A DNA stretch of 8,931 bases from contig JAZODT010000063.1 in assembly GCA_045597205.1 (NCBI GenBank), positions 1 through 8,931 of the forward strand. Direction: 5' to 3'. The DNA comes from UMGS755 sp045597205 (lineage in GTDB: Bacteria > Bacillota > Clostridia > UBA1381 > UBA9506). A program made the translations under genes and the position numbers. Shown in pieces: positions 1 to 7,011 of the stretch (position 1 is its first letter; each line of letters begins with the position of its first letter). The notes below the pieces were generated by a model. It ran no database searches, was not told where the DNA came from, and worked only from the letters and a program-made list of their open reading frames with translations.

Positions 1-794
1 GGAGATTCTTTAGGCTCCGGTGTTTTTTCTGCAGGGATTTGTGTGCCTTGGTGGTTGATGGTGGTTGGTTCCGGCAGTAAAAGCTCGGTGGCGGTGACGA
101 ATTTGTAGCCGTCTTTCTGCAGTTTTTCAATAATTTGAGGCAGGGCGGCAGGGGTGTTTTTGGCGCCGTTGTGAAACAACATGATAGAGCCGGGCTTGAC
201 TCGTTTTGTGACGCGGGTAACAATATCTTGCACCTCTAAGTCTTTCCAATCCAGGCTATCTACATCCCATTGAATAGTTTTGTGGCCTAAGCTTTCAGCT
301 GCACGAATCACCGTATTGTTATATTCGCCATAAGGCCCGCGGAACAATGTGGAGCGTTTGCCGGTAATGGCTTCGATTTTATCGGCACAGGCGGTAATCT
401 CTTCTTTGACTTTTTCTTCTGAAAGTTGATTGATGTGTGGATGTGTGTCAGAATGGTTCATAATTTCATGACCATGGTCTGCAAATTTTTTTACTGATTC
501 AGGGTATTTTTCTACCCAACTACCGACCATAAAAAAAGTGGCTTTCACTCCGTATTTATCTAAAATTTCAATCAGTTGGTCGGTGTCGGCATCATCCCAG
601 GCAGCATCAAAAGTTAAGGTGCAAACTTTTTCTTCACTCCGTTCCACATTATAAACAGGTAGCAGGCGGTCAACGCTTTCTTCATTAAATACAAATGTGG
701 CATTTTTAGCGCTCATAAAAAGTAGCGCTCCGGCACTGATTAAAAGGGCCAGATAAAGGGCCAAAGATTTTTTGCCAATTAAAAATATTTTCAT
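1..794 (-). CDS. PdaB-like polysaccharide deacetylase (NodB fold), 3' end cut by the window edge
   Basis: The first 264 codons are present with no stop, so the C-terminus lies outside the window. The ATG at 794 is followed by a short basic stretch and a hydrophobic segment (residues about 11-27), a signal anchor or signal peptide that would place the enzyme outside the membrane. A NodB carbohydrate esterase domain follows: motif 1 TFDAAWDD (61-68, catalytic D63), motif 2 NHSDTHPH (113-120, zinc ligands H114 and H118), motif 3 RGPYG (152-156), motif 4 DVDSLDW (177-183) and motif 5 LFHNG (206-210). Motif 1 differs from the usual TFDDG; from memory a TFD-x-x-W form is typical of the PdaB sporulation subfamily. 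A Pro/Glu-rich stretch from residue 240 looks like a linker or tail. The family removes N-acetyl groups from peptidoglycan or related sugars. It follows the trmO hairpin, so it is probably transcribed separately. Its ribosome binding site is weak (GATGGGTG). A role in spore cortex is inference. Confidence 0.9.
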   Translation of the reverse strand, partial: MKIFLIGKKSLALYLALLISAGALLFMSAKNATFVFNEESVDRLLPVYNVERSEEKVCTLTFDAAWDDADTDQLIEILDKYGVKATFFMVGSWVEKYPESVKKFADHGHEIMNHSDTHPHINQLSEEKVKEEITACADKIEAITGKRSTLFRGPYGEYNNTVIRAAESLGHKTIQWDVDSLDWKDLEVQDIVTRVTKRVKPGSIMLFHNGAKNTPAALPQIIEKLQKDGYKFVTATELLLPEPTTINHQGTQIPAEKTPEPKES

Positions 795-826
795 AAATAA
801 ACACCCATCTTTCATGTTGATAGTTA

Positions 827-856
827 TATATATGTTAAAATAAATGGATGATATGA
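827..856 (-). promoter_or_regulatory. Possible sigma-E-like promoter for the PdaB-like gene
   Basis: Read on the minus strand, TCATATC (856-850) matches the sporulation sigma-E -35 consensus KMATATT at 6 of 7 positions. After a 15-nt spacer, CATATATA (834-827) matches the -10 consensus CATACAHT at 6 of 8. A start site near 819 would leave a leader of about 25 nt before the ATG at 794. No good sigma-A pair is visible: TATAAC (828-823) has no recognisable -35 at the right distance. The region is very AT-rich, so chance matches are likely. The call rests on memory of the consensus and on the PdaB assignment. Confidence 0.28.
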
Positions 857-859
857 CTG

Positions 860-894
860 AAAAGGGGCTGTAGCATTTTGCTACAGCCCCTTTT
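860..894 (-). terminator. Rho-independent terminator after trmO, possibly bidirectional
   Basis: The two arms (860-874 and 880-894) are perfect reverse complements over 15 bp, with an 11-bp core GGGGCTGTAGC / GCTACAGCCCC, flanking A4/T4 pairs and a 5-nt loop. It begins 2 nt after the trmO stop codon, where an operon-end terminator is expected. In the minus direction the T-run is only TTTT followed by CAG. In the plus direction it is the better TTTTATTTATT, so the element may stop transcription both ways and shield trmO from antisense reads. Confidence 0.88.
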
Positions 895-896
895 AT

Positions 897-1580
897 TTAT
901 TCAATTTCTATAACCATTAATTTTTGTTCTTTTACTTTAAAGCGAATTTCATAGTCAGCATAGCTCATTTTATAAATGCGGTTTTCGTCATTTTGATAGG
1001 CTGGGCGTGGGTCGCCAGCCAAAACCTGTAACAAGGCAGGTTGTTTTTCTTTTTTTATTCTTTCTAAAAGATTTGGCGGGCAGGATACCTCTAAGGCATA
1101 TTCAGCAAAATCATCAGCAAAGCCGCTTTTGGCATCTTGGTGGCAGTCGGTATAGGTAATATAGGGTTTAATGTCAAAAATCGGGGTGCCGTCCATTAAA
1201 TCCGCACCGGAAACCACCAACACAACACCCTGCTCTTCCGTTTGCAACACCTTTTCCAGTTTAACGGAGGAAAGGCCTAAGCTGTTAGGTCGATAAGGTG
1301 AACGGGTGGCAAAGACACCCATTCTTTTATTTCCGCCTAGGCGAGGCGGACGCACAGTGGGGCGAAATCCGGCATCAGCGCAATCAGAAAACTGCCAGAT
1401 GAGCCATAAATGTGAGTAATCAGAGAGTCCCCGGAAGGCTTCTTGCATGGAATAAGGCTTTTCAAAAATGATATAGGATTCCATGGCAGAAACCAAACCG
1501 CTTTGTCTGGGAATGCCAAATTTTTTATGAAAATCATTATGAATATGTGCAATGACCTCTAAAGAATATGATTGCTTCAT
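897..1580 (-). CDS. trmO: tRNA (N6-threonylcarbamoyladenosine(37)-N6)-methyltransferase TrmO (TsaA/YaeB family)
   Basis: TrmO uses S-adenosylmethionine to methylate t6A at position 37, next to the anticodon of threonine tRNA, giving m6t6A. The 227-residue protein shows the family signatures: YSHLWLIWQFS (55-65), RPTVRPPRLGG (73-83), the strongly conserved ATRSPYRPNSLGLS (91-104) and GADLMDGTPIFDIKPYI (125-141). The C-terminal part carries RPAYQ (192-196) and DYEIRFKV (209-216), the extra domain of E. coli-type TrmO (235 residues), so it is full length. I chose the ATG at 1580 because AAAAGGA lies 8 nt upstream. The same frame stays open to 1712, but that extension would sit inside the HIT gene and does not look like TrmO. 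The gene starts 19 nt after the HIT stop and ends 2 nt before a terminator, making it the last operon gene. The methyl donor comes from MetK in the same operon. Confidence 0.93.
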   Translation of the reverse strand: MKQSYSLEVIAHIHNDFHKKFGIPRQSGLVSAMESYIIFEKPYSMQEAFRGLSDYSHLWLIWQFSDCADAGFRPTVRPPRLGGNKRMGVFATRSPYRPNSLGLSSVKLEKVLQTEEQGVVLVVSGADLMDGTPIFDIKPYITYTDCHQDAKSGFADDFAEYALEVSCPPNLLERIKKEKQPALLQVLAGDPRPAYQNDENRIYKMSYADYEIRFKVKEQKLMVIEIE

Positions 1581-1599
1581 ATAAATTTCCTTTTGGTGT

Positions 1600-1941
1600 T
1601 TATACCAATTTATCAAATTTATCGCCGGCCAGCAGATGGAAGTGAATATGGAAAACGGTTTGTCCAGCGTTTTCGCCGCAATTATTAATAATGCGGTATC
1701 CGTCTTCGGCAATGCCTAAATCTTTAGCTAGTTTTTGTGCAGTGAGTAGAATATGCCCTAATAGTGCCTGGTGAGCGGGGGTAGCGTCATTTAAGCCGGC
1801 AAGATGTTCCTTGGGGATAATTAAAATATGTACCGGTGCTACTGGCGCAATATCATAAAAAGCATAAACCAAATCATCTTCATACACTTTTTTGGAAGGA
1901 ATTTCACCTTTTAAAATTTTACAAAAAATACAATCTTCCAT
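1600..1941 (-). CDS. HIT-family (HinT-like) nucleotide hydrolase
   Basis: A compact HIT protein of 113 residues, normal for the HinT/PKCI branch. The histidine triad is HIHFH (H98, H100, H102; H100 is the expected nucleophile). Typical are the N-terminal DCIFCKILKGEIPSKKVYED (3-22) with CxxC, the DIAPVAPVHILIIPKEH stretch (30-46) and NCGENAGQTVFH (87-98). HinT enzymes hydrolyse AMP-lysine and other phosphoramidate or aminoacyl-AMP adducts in the cytosol. Two starts are possible. The ATG at 1950 overlaps the aroK stop as ATGA but has the AAAGG motif directly against it. The ATG at 1941 has the same AAAGG about 9 nt upstream and gives the family-typical start MEDCIFCKI, so I prefer it. The ribosome binding site lies in the last aroK codons, suggesting translational coupling. 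Confidence 0.94.
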   Translation of the reverse strand: MEDCIFCKILKGEIPSKKVYEDDLVYAFYDIAPVAPVHILIIPKEHLAGLNDATPAHQALLGHILLTAQKLAKDLGIAEDGYRIINNCGENAGQTVFHIHFHLLAGDKFDKLV

Positions 1942-1946
1942 TTGTG

Positions 1947-2459
1947 TCATCCTTTCAACTGTTTATATTGTTTAACAATTTCGTCCACCACGCCATCCAT
2001 ATCGTCACGGTCAACCGAAATCACAAAATCGGCTTGAGAATAATAAGGCTCCCGCTCTTTCATCATGGCGTCAATATCTTCCGGTGTGGCATTTGCCAAA
2101 CCCGGTCTGCGGGAAACGGAATGGCGGGTGTTTTTATAAACGGTTTCTGCAGAAGCGCGTAACCAAAACAAAATGCCATTCTTTTTAAGCTCAGCCAGGT
2201 TAAACGCATCCATCACAGCATCTCCGCCGGTTGAAATCAGGCAGTTCTCGTTTTGTACTAAGGTTGAAACAGCAAACCGCTGAGCACCTTCAAAATATTT
2301 GTTGCCCTTTTTTTGCAATAGTTCATAAACAGGCATTTTTTCGCAACGAAAAATAGCCTCATCTGTATCATAAAATTCAATGTTCAGTTTGGCGGCAATG
2401 CGCTTGCCCACCGTCGTTTTGCCGGAACCCATAAATCCTATTAACACAATGTTTTTCAT
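1947..2459 (-). CDS. aroK: Shikimate kinase (AroK family), with atypical substrate-site residues
   Basis: A 170-residue P-loop kinase of the usual AroK length. Walker A is GFMGSGKTT (8-16, K14), followed by the DTD pair (31-33) that binds Mg2+ and shikimate, a lid with RRPGL (117-121) and REPYY (136-140) matching the conserved lid and distal arginines. AroK phosphorylates the 3-hydroxyl of shikimate in chorismate synthesis. Two normally conserved positions differ. The FR of the FRxxE motif is F56-E57, losing the shikimate-binding arginine (R58 in M. tuberculosis), and the glutamate of that motif aligns with Q60. The GGG loop is GGD (78-80). The reading frame is otherwise intact and the ribosome binding site strong (AAAGGAG, 7 nt from the ATG), so this is an expressed gene. 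It may be a divergent shikimate kinase or a related kinase with another substrate. No other aromatic-pathway gene is in the window. Confidence 0.83.
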   Translation of the reverse strand: MKNIVLIGFMGSGKTTVGKRIAAKLNIEFYDTDEAIFRCEKMPVYELLQKKGNKYFEGAQRFAVSTLVQNENCLISTGGDAVMDAFNLAELKKNGILFWLRASAETVYKNTRHSVSRRPGLANATPEDIDAMMKEREPYYSQADFVISVDRDDMDGVVDEIVKQYKQLKG

Positions 2460-2521
2460 GTTTTACTCCTTTGCCAAGCGTGGCGACAGAATCATTTTAT
2501 GGTAAAAGGCGTTTATAAATA
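2460..2521. other. 62-nt gap between the cysteine desulfurase gene and aroK
   Basis: This is the longest gap inside the putative operon. It holds the aroK ribosome binding site (AAAGGAG, 2467-2473) and a minor GCCA-CGCT-TGGC hairpin too weak to terminate. A TATAAT-like hexamer overlaps the end of the upstream gene but has no -35 match at the right spacing, so an internal promoter is not supported. Confidence 0.5.
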
Positions 2522-3661
2522 TTATATTCTTGCTAATAGAGAAAGCTCTTCCTTTATGGCCGATAGCGCAGCTAAAATATGTTCTTCTTTGGTATCCTTG
2601 CCCAAACTAAAGCGAATAGCGCCCTCAATCTCCTTTTTATTAAAACCCATAGAAAGCAGGGTGGGGCTAAGCTGCGGTTTGTTTGATGAGCAGGCAGAGC
2701 CGCTGGAAACATAAATTTGGTGCATTTCTAAAGCATGTAGCAGCGTTTCTGATTTAATACCCGAAAACAAGGCGCAAACAATGTGTGCAGCCGGATTTTT
2801 GGTGTTTATCACCCGACATCCGGGGATTTTTGCCAATCCTTCTGACAACAGTATGCGCATGGCATCCATTTTAGCAACAGTTTCTTTCATGGAATGAAGC
2901 GTTAGTTCACAGGCAAGACCAAATCCAGCGATGGCGGGTGTGTTTTGTGTGCCGCTACGCAACCCGTTTTCCTGCCCGCCTCCATAAAGAATCGGTTTAA
3001 CATGGACACCCCGACGGATAAACAAACCGCCGGCACCTTTAGGACCGTTAATTTTATGGCTGCTGACAGAAATCAAATCCGCTCCGGTTTCGCGAGCAGA
3101 CACGGATATTTTTCCTAAAGCCTGCACAGCATCAGTATGAAACAACACATCGGGATTTTTGCTTTTTGCAAGGCGGACGAGTTCCCGTATATTTTGCACA
3201 CTGCCAATTTCATTATTAACAGACATAATGCTGACCAAGGCAGTATCTTCTTCTAACAAAGAAACAAAGTGTTCTGTATCAATCTGACCTTTATTATCTA
3301 CACAGGCAAAGCGACAATCGGCACCTAGTTCTTTTAAATGCGAAACAGTTTCTAAAACAGAAGGGTGCTCAATTTTGGAGGTAATAATTTTGGGTGTTCG
3401 CCGCAAACGGCTGCACATAGTGCCTAAAATTGCCAGGTTGTTGGCTTCTGTGCCGCCGGCCGTAAAAACAAAATGACCTTCCTCATTGCCGCCAAAGGCT
3501 TGCATCACTTGCGTTCTTGCCCTTGTCATAGCATGCTCAGCCTCAATGCCGGCATGATGCAAAGAGGAGGGATTGCCGAAAGTTTTATCCTGCACATCTG
3601 CCATGAGTTGCCGCACCTCATCAAAAGGGCGGGTGGTGGCACTGTTATCTAAATAAATCAT
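2522..3661 (-). CDS. Class I (NifS/IscS-type) cysteine desulfurase
   Basis: A PLP enzyme that removes sulfur from L-cysteine, holds it as a persulfide, and passes it to Fe-S scaffold or tRNA-thiolation proteins. The 379-residue sequence carries YLDNSATT (3-10), GNPSSLHHAG (29-38), FTAGGTEANNLAI (66-78), the EHP motif with H99 stacking on PLP, HTDAVQ (175-180, D177), the Schiff-base lysine in SSHKINGPKG (K203), the class I persulfide cysteine in SSGSACSS (C324) and the substrate-carboxylate arginine in RFS (R350). A good AAAGGAG lies 6 nt before the ATG at 3661 and overlaps the histidine kinase stop; only 11 nt separate the genes. In Bacillota such genes often sit with thiI, mnmA or an IscU scaffold. 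None is here, so the acceptor cannot be read from context. Group I is clear, but the nifS/iscS/yrvO subtype is not, so no symbol is given. Confidence 0.94.
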   Translation of the reverse strand: MIYLDNSATTRPFDEVRQLMADVQDKTFGNPSSLHHAGIEAEHAMTRARTQVMQAFGGNEEGHFVFTAGGTEANNLAILGTMCSRLRRTPKIITSKIEHPSVLETVSHLKELGADCRFACVDNKGQIDTEHFVSLLEEDTALVSIMSVNNEIGSVQNIRELVRLAKSKNPDVLFHTDAVQALGKISVSARETGADLISVSSHKINGPKGAGGLFIRRGVHVKPILYGGGQENGLRSGTQNTPAIAGFGLACELTLHSMKETVAKMDAMRILLSEGLAKIPGCRVINTKNPAAHIVCALFSGIKSETLLHALEMHQIYVSSGSACSSNKPQLSPTLLSMGFNKKEIEGAIRFSLGKDTKEEHILAALSAIKEELSLLARI

Positions 3662-3672
3662 GTTGTTCTCCT

Positions 3673-5130
3673 TTATAACGAGGGTGCAGAATTAACGGAA
3701 TTTAAATCTTCTGCATAGGGCAAAGCAATAATAAAACGGCTGCCCACTTCTTCTTCGCTTTTAACCTCAATGTGCCCATTGTGTAATTTTACGGCATCCA
3801 ACGCGATAGAAAGCCCTAAACCAGTACCGCCGGTTTCGCGGGCACGTGCCTTATCCACACGATAAAAACGGTCAAAAATTTTCTGTATTTCTTCTTTGGG
3901 AATGCCGATACCGGTATCGCTTATATCAATATAAACACTACCCAAATCACGGCTAACATTAATCTCCACATTGCCGCCGCCTTCGGTATATTTAATGCTG
4001 TTGTCAGTTATGTTGTAAATAGCTTCTGTTAACGTATCTCTTTCAACCGGCAAAATAACCTCATCTTCCGGCTGGTTTAAAGAAAAAGTAATATTCTTAT
4101 TTTTAGCAAGAGGCAAAAGTTTATCGTAAACCTCCAAGGTTATTTCCCGTATATCCGTGTGGATAAACTGCATACTGGTTTGGCTGGAGTCCATTTGCGT
4201 CATATCCAAAAGTTTTTCAATAATGCGGGTTAACCGTTCCACCTCTTTATTCATGTCGCTTAAAAACTCTTTAATAAATGCCGGATCGGGATTTTCTGTC
4301 TGAATCAAAGAATCAGACAATAATTTAATAATGGAAAGGGGTGTTTTTAATTCGTGAGAGGCATTGGATACAAAAGCACGACGCTTATCCTCTAGTTCTG
4401 CCATGCGGTCAATTAAGCTGTTAAAGGCAATAGCCAGCTGCCCGATTTCATCACGGCTGTTTATCTGCACATGTTGCAGGCTATCTTTAGGCATATTGTT
4501 AATAAACTTTGTAAACCGTTCCACCGGCAACGTTAAAATGCTGGCCATGGAAGTGCTGAAAACACCTACAAAGACAATAACTAAACCGCCTAATATTAAC
4601 AGAGAATTACGAATATGTAAAATAATATCCTCAGTGGCATCGCCGGATAGAATTAAATAGACAGCCCCTACTGTTTGACCATTTTTAATTACAGGCACAG
4701 CGGAATCAATAAACCAACTGCCGTCTTCTTTAAAGGCGTTGGCTGTGTTTTTACCGTCTGTCAGCAGGGCATTTGTAATGGAAGCGTTGATAAAGGTTTT
4801 GTTTTGCATGCTGGTTTCTTTATAAGAGTCATATAGCACAATGCTTTCCGTGTTTACAACAATAGCCCGGGCATTTTTCTCCAAAGGCATTTGTGGCAGT
4901 TTATGGCTAATATAATCAACTGTAAAATCCTCGGAAACAATACTGGCAATAATGTTGGTGCTTGTTAACACATCCACTTTTTTCTGGTCAAACAGATATG
5001 AATACAGAGTGTTAATCAAAAAAGAACTGAGCACAACTAAAACAACCAAAATAATAATTAAGTAGGTGGAAACAATCTTCCAACGGATATTAAAATACGG
5101 AATTTTAAACCTCTTTAAAATAGTAACCAA
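3673..5130 (-). CDS. Membrane sensor histidine kinase (HAMP, HisKA, HATPase_c)
   Basis: The protein is 485 residues from the TTG at 5130. Order of parts: a basic cytoplasmic start, TM1 (about 19-41), an extracytoplasmic sensor of about 125 residues (about 45-170, probably a PAS/Cache fold), TM2 (about 175-197), HAMP (about 198-248), HisKA with SHELKTP (H259 is the phosphorylation site), then HATPase_c with N box NITDNSIKY (373-381), G1 DTGIGIP (405-411), F box FDRF (419-422) and G2 GGTGLGL (434-440). It resembles WalK/PhoR kinases but has no PAS domain between HAMP and HisKA. It surely partners the regulator encoded just upstream, whose gene it overlaps by 26 nt with this start. The start is uncertain: no ATG or GTG exists before TM1, and the only well-placed ribosome binding site (AAAGAGG, 5110-5116) points to an ATT at 5103, which would give 476 residues. 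The ligand is unknown. Confidence 0.93.
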   Translation of the reverse strand: MVTILKRFKIPYFNIRWKIVSTYLIIILVVLVVLSSFLINTLYSYLFDQKKVDVLTSTNIIASIVSEDFTVDYISHKLPQMPLEKNARAIVVNTESIVLYDSYKETSMQNKTFINASITNALLTDGKNTANAFKEDGSWFIDSAVPVIKNGQTVGAVYLILSGDATEDIILHIRNSLLILGGLVIVFVGVFSTSMASILTLPVERFTKFINNMPKDSLQHVQINSRDEIGQLAIAFNSLIDRMAELEDKRRAFVSNASHELKTPLSIIKLLSDSLIQTENPDPAFIKEFLSDMNKEVERLTRIIEKLLDMTQMDSSQTSMQFIHTDIREITLEVYDKLLPLAKNKNITFSLNQPEDEVILPVERDTLTEAIYNITDNSIKYTEGGGNVEINVSRDLGSVYIDISDTGIGIPKEEIQKIFDRFYRVDKARARETGGTGLGLSIALDAVKLHNGHIEVKSEEEVGSRFIIALPYAEDLNSVNSAPSL

Positions 5131-5791
5131 CTCCCCATTTTGTATGAATGTAAACGGGTTCTGCCGGATTGGGTTCTATCTTTTCCCGCAGTCTTCTCAC
5201 GTGCACATCCACCGTGCGAACATCACCGGGATAATCATATCCCCACACAATATCCAAAAGATTTTCGCGGGAATAAACTTTGCCGGCATTGCAAACAAAC
5301 AAATCCATTAAATCAAATTCCTTTGCCGTTAAGTCAATCGTTTTATCGTTAATGGTTACACGGCGCAGGTTATAATCAAGCTTAACGCCGCCAATAGCAA
5401 CAACGCTTTCTTTGCTGCGACCGGCTTCGGCGGGTGTCATGCGGCGCAAAACAGCTTTCACACGGGCTTTTAATTCCAGCACATTAAAGGGCTTTGTTAA
5501 ATAATCATCGGCACCGTATTCAAGACCTAAAATTTTATCCATATCTTCATTTTTAGCGGTCAGCATCACGATGGGTACATTAGAAAATTCACGGATTTTC
5601 TGACAAACACTCAAGCCGTCAATTTTTGGCAACATCAGGTCTAAAATAATTAAGTCTATGGTTTTGTCATAAGCCATTTTAATGGCTTCTTCACCGTCAT
5701 AGGCAGCTAAAACGGTATAGCCCTCCTGCTCGAAATTATATTTAATTCCTTTTACAAGCAGCTTTTCATCATCAACAATGAGTATTTTCAT
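5105..5791 (-). CDS. OmpR/PhoB-family response regulator (WalR/PhoP-like)
   Basis: A 228-residue transcription regulator. The receiver domain (1 to about 118) has the acidic pair D7-D8, phospho-acceptor D51 in ILDLMLP (49-55), T78 and K100 in TKPF (99-102). A short linker leads to a winged-helix DNA-binding domain (about 128-227) with ENLLDIVWGYDY (176-187), recognition helix RTVDVHVRRLREKI (192-205) and the wing end TKWGVGYYF (217-225). All phosphotransfer residues are intact. The gene starts 23 nt after metK, with AGAGGGGG about 10 nt before the ATG, and its last codons contain the ribosome binding site of the kinase gene. The recognition helix is of the type seen in WalR and PhoP, but that does not fix the target genes. 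Its setting between metK and a cysteine desulfurase gene is unlike the walRK locus, which is normally followed by yycH, yycI and yycJ. Confidence 0.95.
   Translation of the reverse strand: MKILIVDDEKLLVKGIKYNFEQEGYTVLAAYDGEEAIKMAYDKTIDLIILDLMLPKIDGLSVCQKIREFSNVPIVMLTAKNEDMDKILGLEYGADDYLTKPFNVLELKARVKAVLRRMTPAEAGRSKESVVAIGGVKLDYNLRRVTINDKTIDLTAKEFDLMDLFVCNAGKVYSRENLLDIVWGYDYPGDVRTVDVHVRRLREKIEPNPAEPVYIHTKWGVGYYFKEV
5110..5116 (-). promoter_or_regulatory. Ribosome binding site inside the response regulator gene end, pointing to an ATT codon
   Basis: AAAGAGG lies in the last codons of the response regulator gene. Six nt downstream is ATT (5103-5101), in frame with the histidine kinase and one base past the regulator stop (5107-5105). 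The alternative TTG at 5130 has GGGGAG directly against it with no spacer. Confidence 0.5.
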
Positions 5792-5814
5792 AAACGAAAG
5801 CCCCCTCTATGTAA

Positions 5815-7011
5815 TCAGTAATTTAAAGCGTCAGCCTTTAAAATGTCTGCCATATCTGTTTTTTCCCAAGGCAAATCAATATCTGTGCGACCAAAGTGGC
5901 CATAAGCTGCCGTTTGTTTATAAATGGGGCGGCGCAGGTCTAAGGTTTTAATAATAGCCGCAGGGCGCAAATCAAAATGTTTTTTAATTAATGCCTCAAT
6001 AACGCTTTCGGGAACTTTGGCTGTGCCGAAAGTATCCACGCGAACCGAAACAGGTTCAGCAACACCAATGGCATAGGCAAGCTGCAACTCACAACGGTCG
6101 GCAAGACCAGCAGCCACCACATTTTTGGCAACATAGCGAGCAGCATAGGCTGCGCTGCGGTCAACCTTTGTGGGGTCCTTGCCGGAGAAAGCGCCACCGC
6201 CGTGGCGGGCAGCACCACCGTAGGTATCCACAATTAATTTACGACCGGTATGACCGGAGTCGCCCTGGGGTCCGCCCACAACAAAGCGACCGGTGGGGTT
6301 AATATAATATTTCGTGTTTTCTGTTAATAAGTCAGCAGGTATTACAGGCATAATAACTTTATCCATAATGGCCTTATGGAGTTCTTCCTGCGTTACATCT
6401 TCGCTGTGTTGGGTAGAAACAACAACCGTATCAATGGCAACTGGGTTGTCGTTTTCGTCATAAACAATCGTCACCTGCGATTTTCCGTCCGGGCGAATAA
6501 AGTTAATTTCGCCGGTTTTACGCACTTCGGAGAGTTTATAAGTCAGCTTATGCGCCAAATCGATGGCGAGGGGCATATATTCTTCGGTTTCATTACAAGC
6601 ATAACCGAACATAATACCCTGGTCGCCGGCGCCAATTTCGCCGGGGTCAACCTCACCTTTTTTTGCCTCTAAAGAATTGTTCACACCCAAAGCAATATCC
6701 GGTGACTGTTCGTCGATGGCTGTAATCACGGCACAAGTGTCACAGTCAAAGCCGTATTTTGCACGGTCATAACCGACCTGGCGGACACATTCGCGCACAG
6801 TTTTGGCAACATCAACATAAGTAGAGGTAGAAATTTCACCCACCACCAGCACCAAGCCGGTAGTAACCGTTACCTCGCAGGCAACACGACCCATGGGGTC
6901 GTGACGCAGAATCTCGTCCAATATGGCATCAGAAATGATGTCGGCTATTTTGTCCGGATGACCTTCGGTCACTGACTCAGAGGTAAATAATTTTTTTGTT
7001 TGTTCTTTCAT
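5815..7011 (-). CDS. metK: S-adenosylmethionine synthetase MetK
   Basis: MetK joins methionine and ATP to make S-adenosylmethionine, releasing phosphate and pyrophosphate; it is a cytosolic tetramer. At 398 residues it is full length. Seen are FTSESVTEGHPDKIADIISD (9-28, catalytic H18), GAGDQGIMFGYA (127-138, signature 1), GGPQGDSGHTGRK (246-258) and GGGAFSGKDPTKVDRSAAY (271-289, signature 2, phosphate-binding loop). The ATG at 7011 was chosen because GAGGG sits 8 nt upstream and homologues start close to KLFTSESV. An in-frame GTG at 7026 would add five residues and has no site of its own. The gene begins 22 nt after rnj, so it is probably cotranscribed. No SAM riboswitch fits in that gap, so any control must come from the rnj promoter or leader. 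Its product feeds TrmO further down the operon. Confidence 0.98.
   Translation of the reverse strand: MKEQTKKLFTSESVTEGHPDKIADIISDAILDEILRHDPMGRVACEVTVTTGLVLVVGEISTSTYVDVAKTVRECVRQVGYDRAKYGFDCDTCAVITAIDEQSPDIALGVNNSLEAKKGEVDPGEIGAGDQGIMFGYACNETEEYMPLAIDLAHKLTYKLSEVRKTGEINFIRPDGKSQVTIVYDENDNPVAIDTVVVSTQHSEDVTQEELHKAIMDKVIMPVIPADLLTENTKYYINPTGRFVVGGPQGDSGHTGRKLIVDTYGGAARHGGGAFSGKDPTKVDRSAAYAARYVAKNVVAAGLADRCELQLAYAIGVAEPVSVRVDTFGTAKVPESVIEALIKKHFDLRPAAIIKTLDLRRPIYKQTAAYGHFGRTDIDLPWEKTDMADILKADALNY

Noticed and set aside
1581..1712. N-terminal extension of trmO to an ATG at 1712
   Set aside because: It runs through the HIT coding region in another frame, encodes no TrmO-like sequence, and a good ribosome binding site sits just before the ATG at 1580.
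5105..5791. Assignment of the two-component pair as the essential WalRK system
   Set aside because: The kinase lacks the PAS domain between HAMP and HisKA, and yycH, yycI and yycJ do not follow. The regulator is WalR-like in sequence only, so the name is withheld.
5988..6233. Minus-strand open frame inside metK in another frame
   Set aside because: It overlaps the conserved catalytic part of MetK, has no ribosome binding site, and its product is low-complexity Ala/Leu/Pro/Val-rich.
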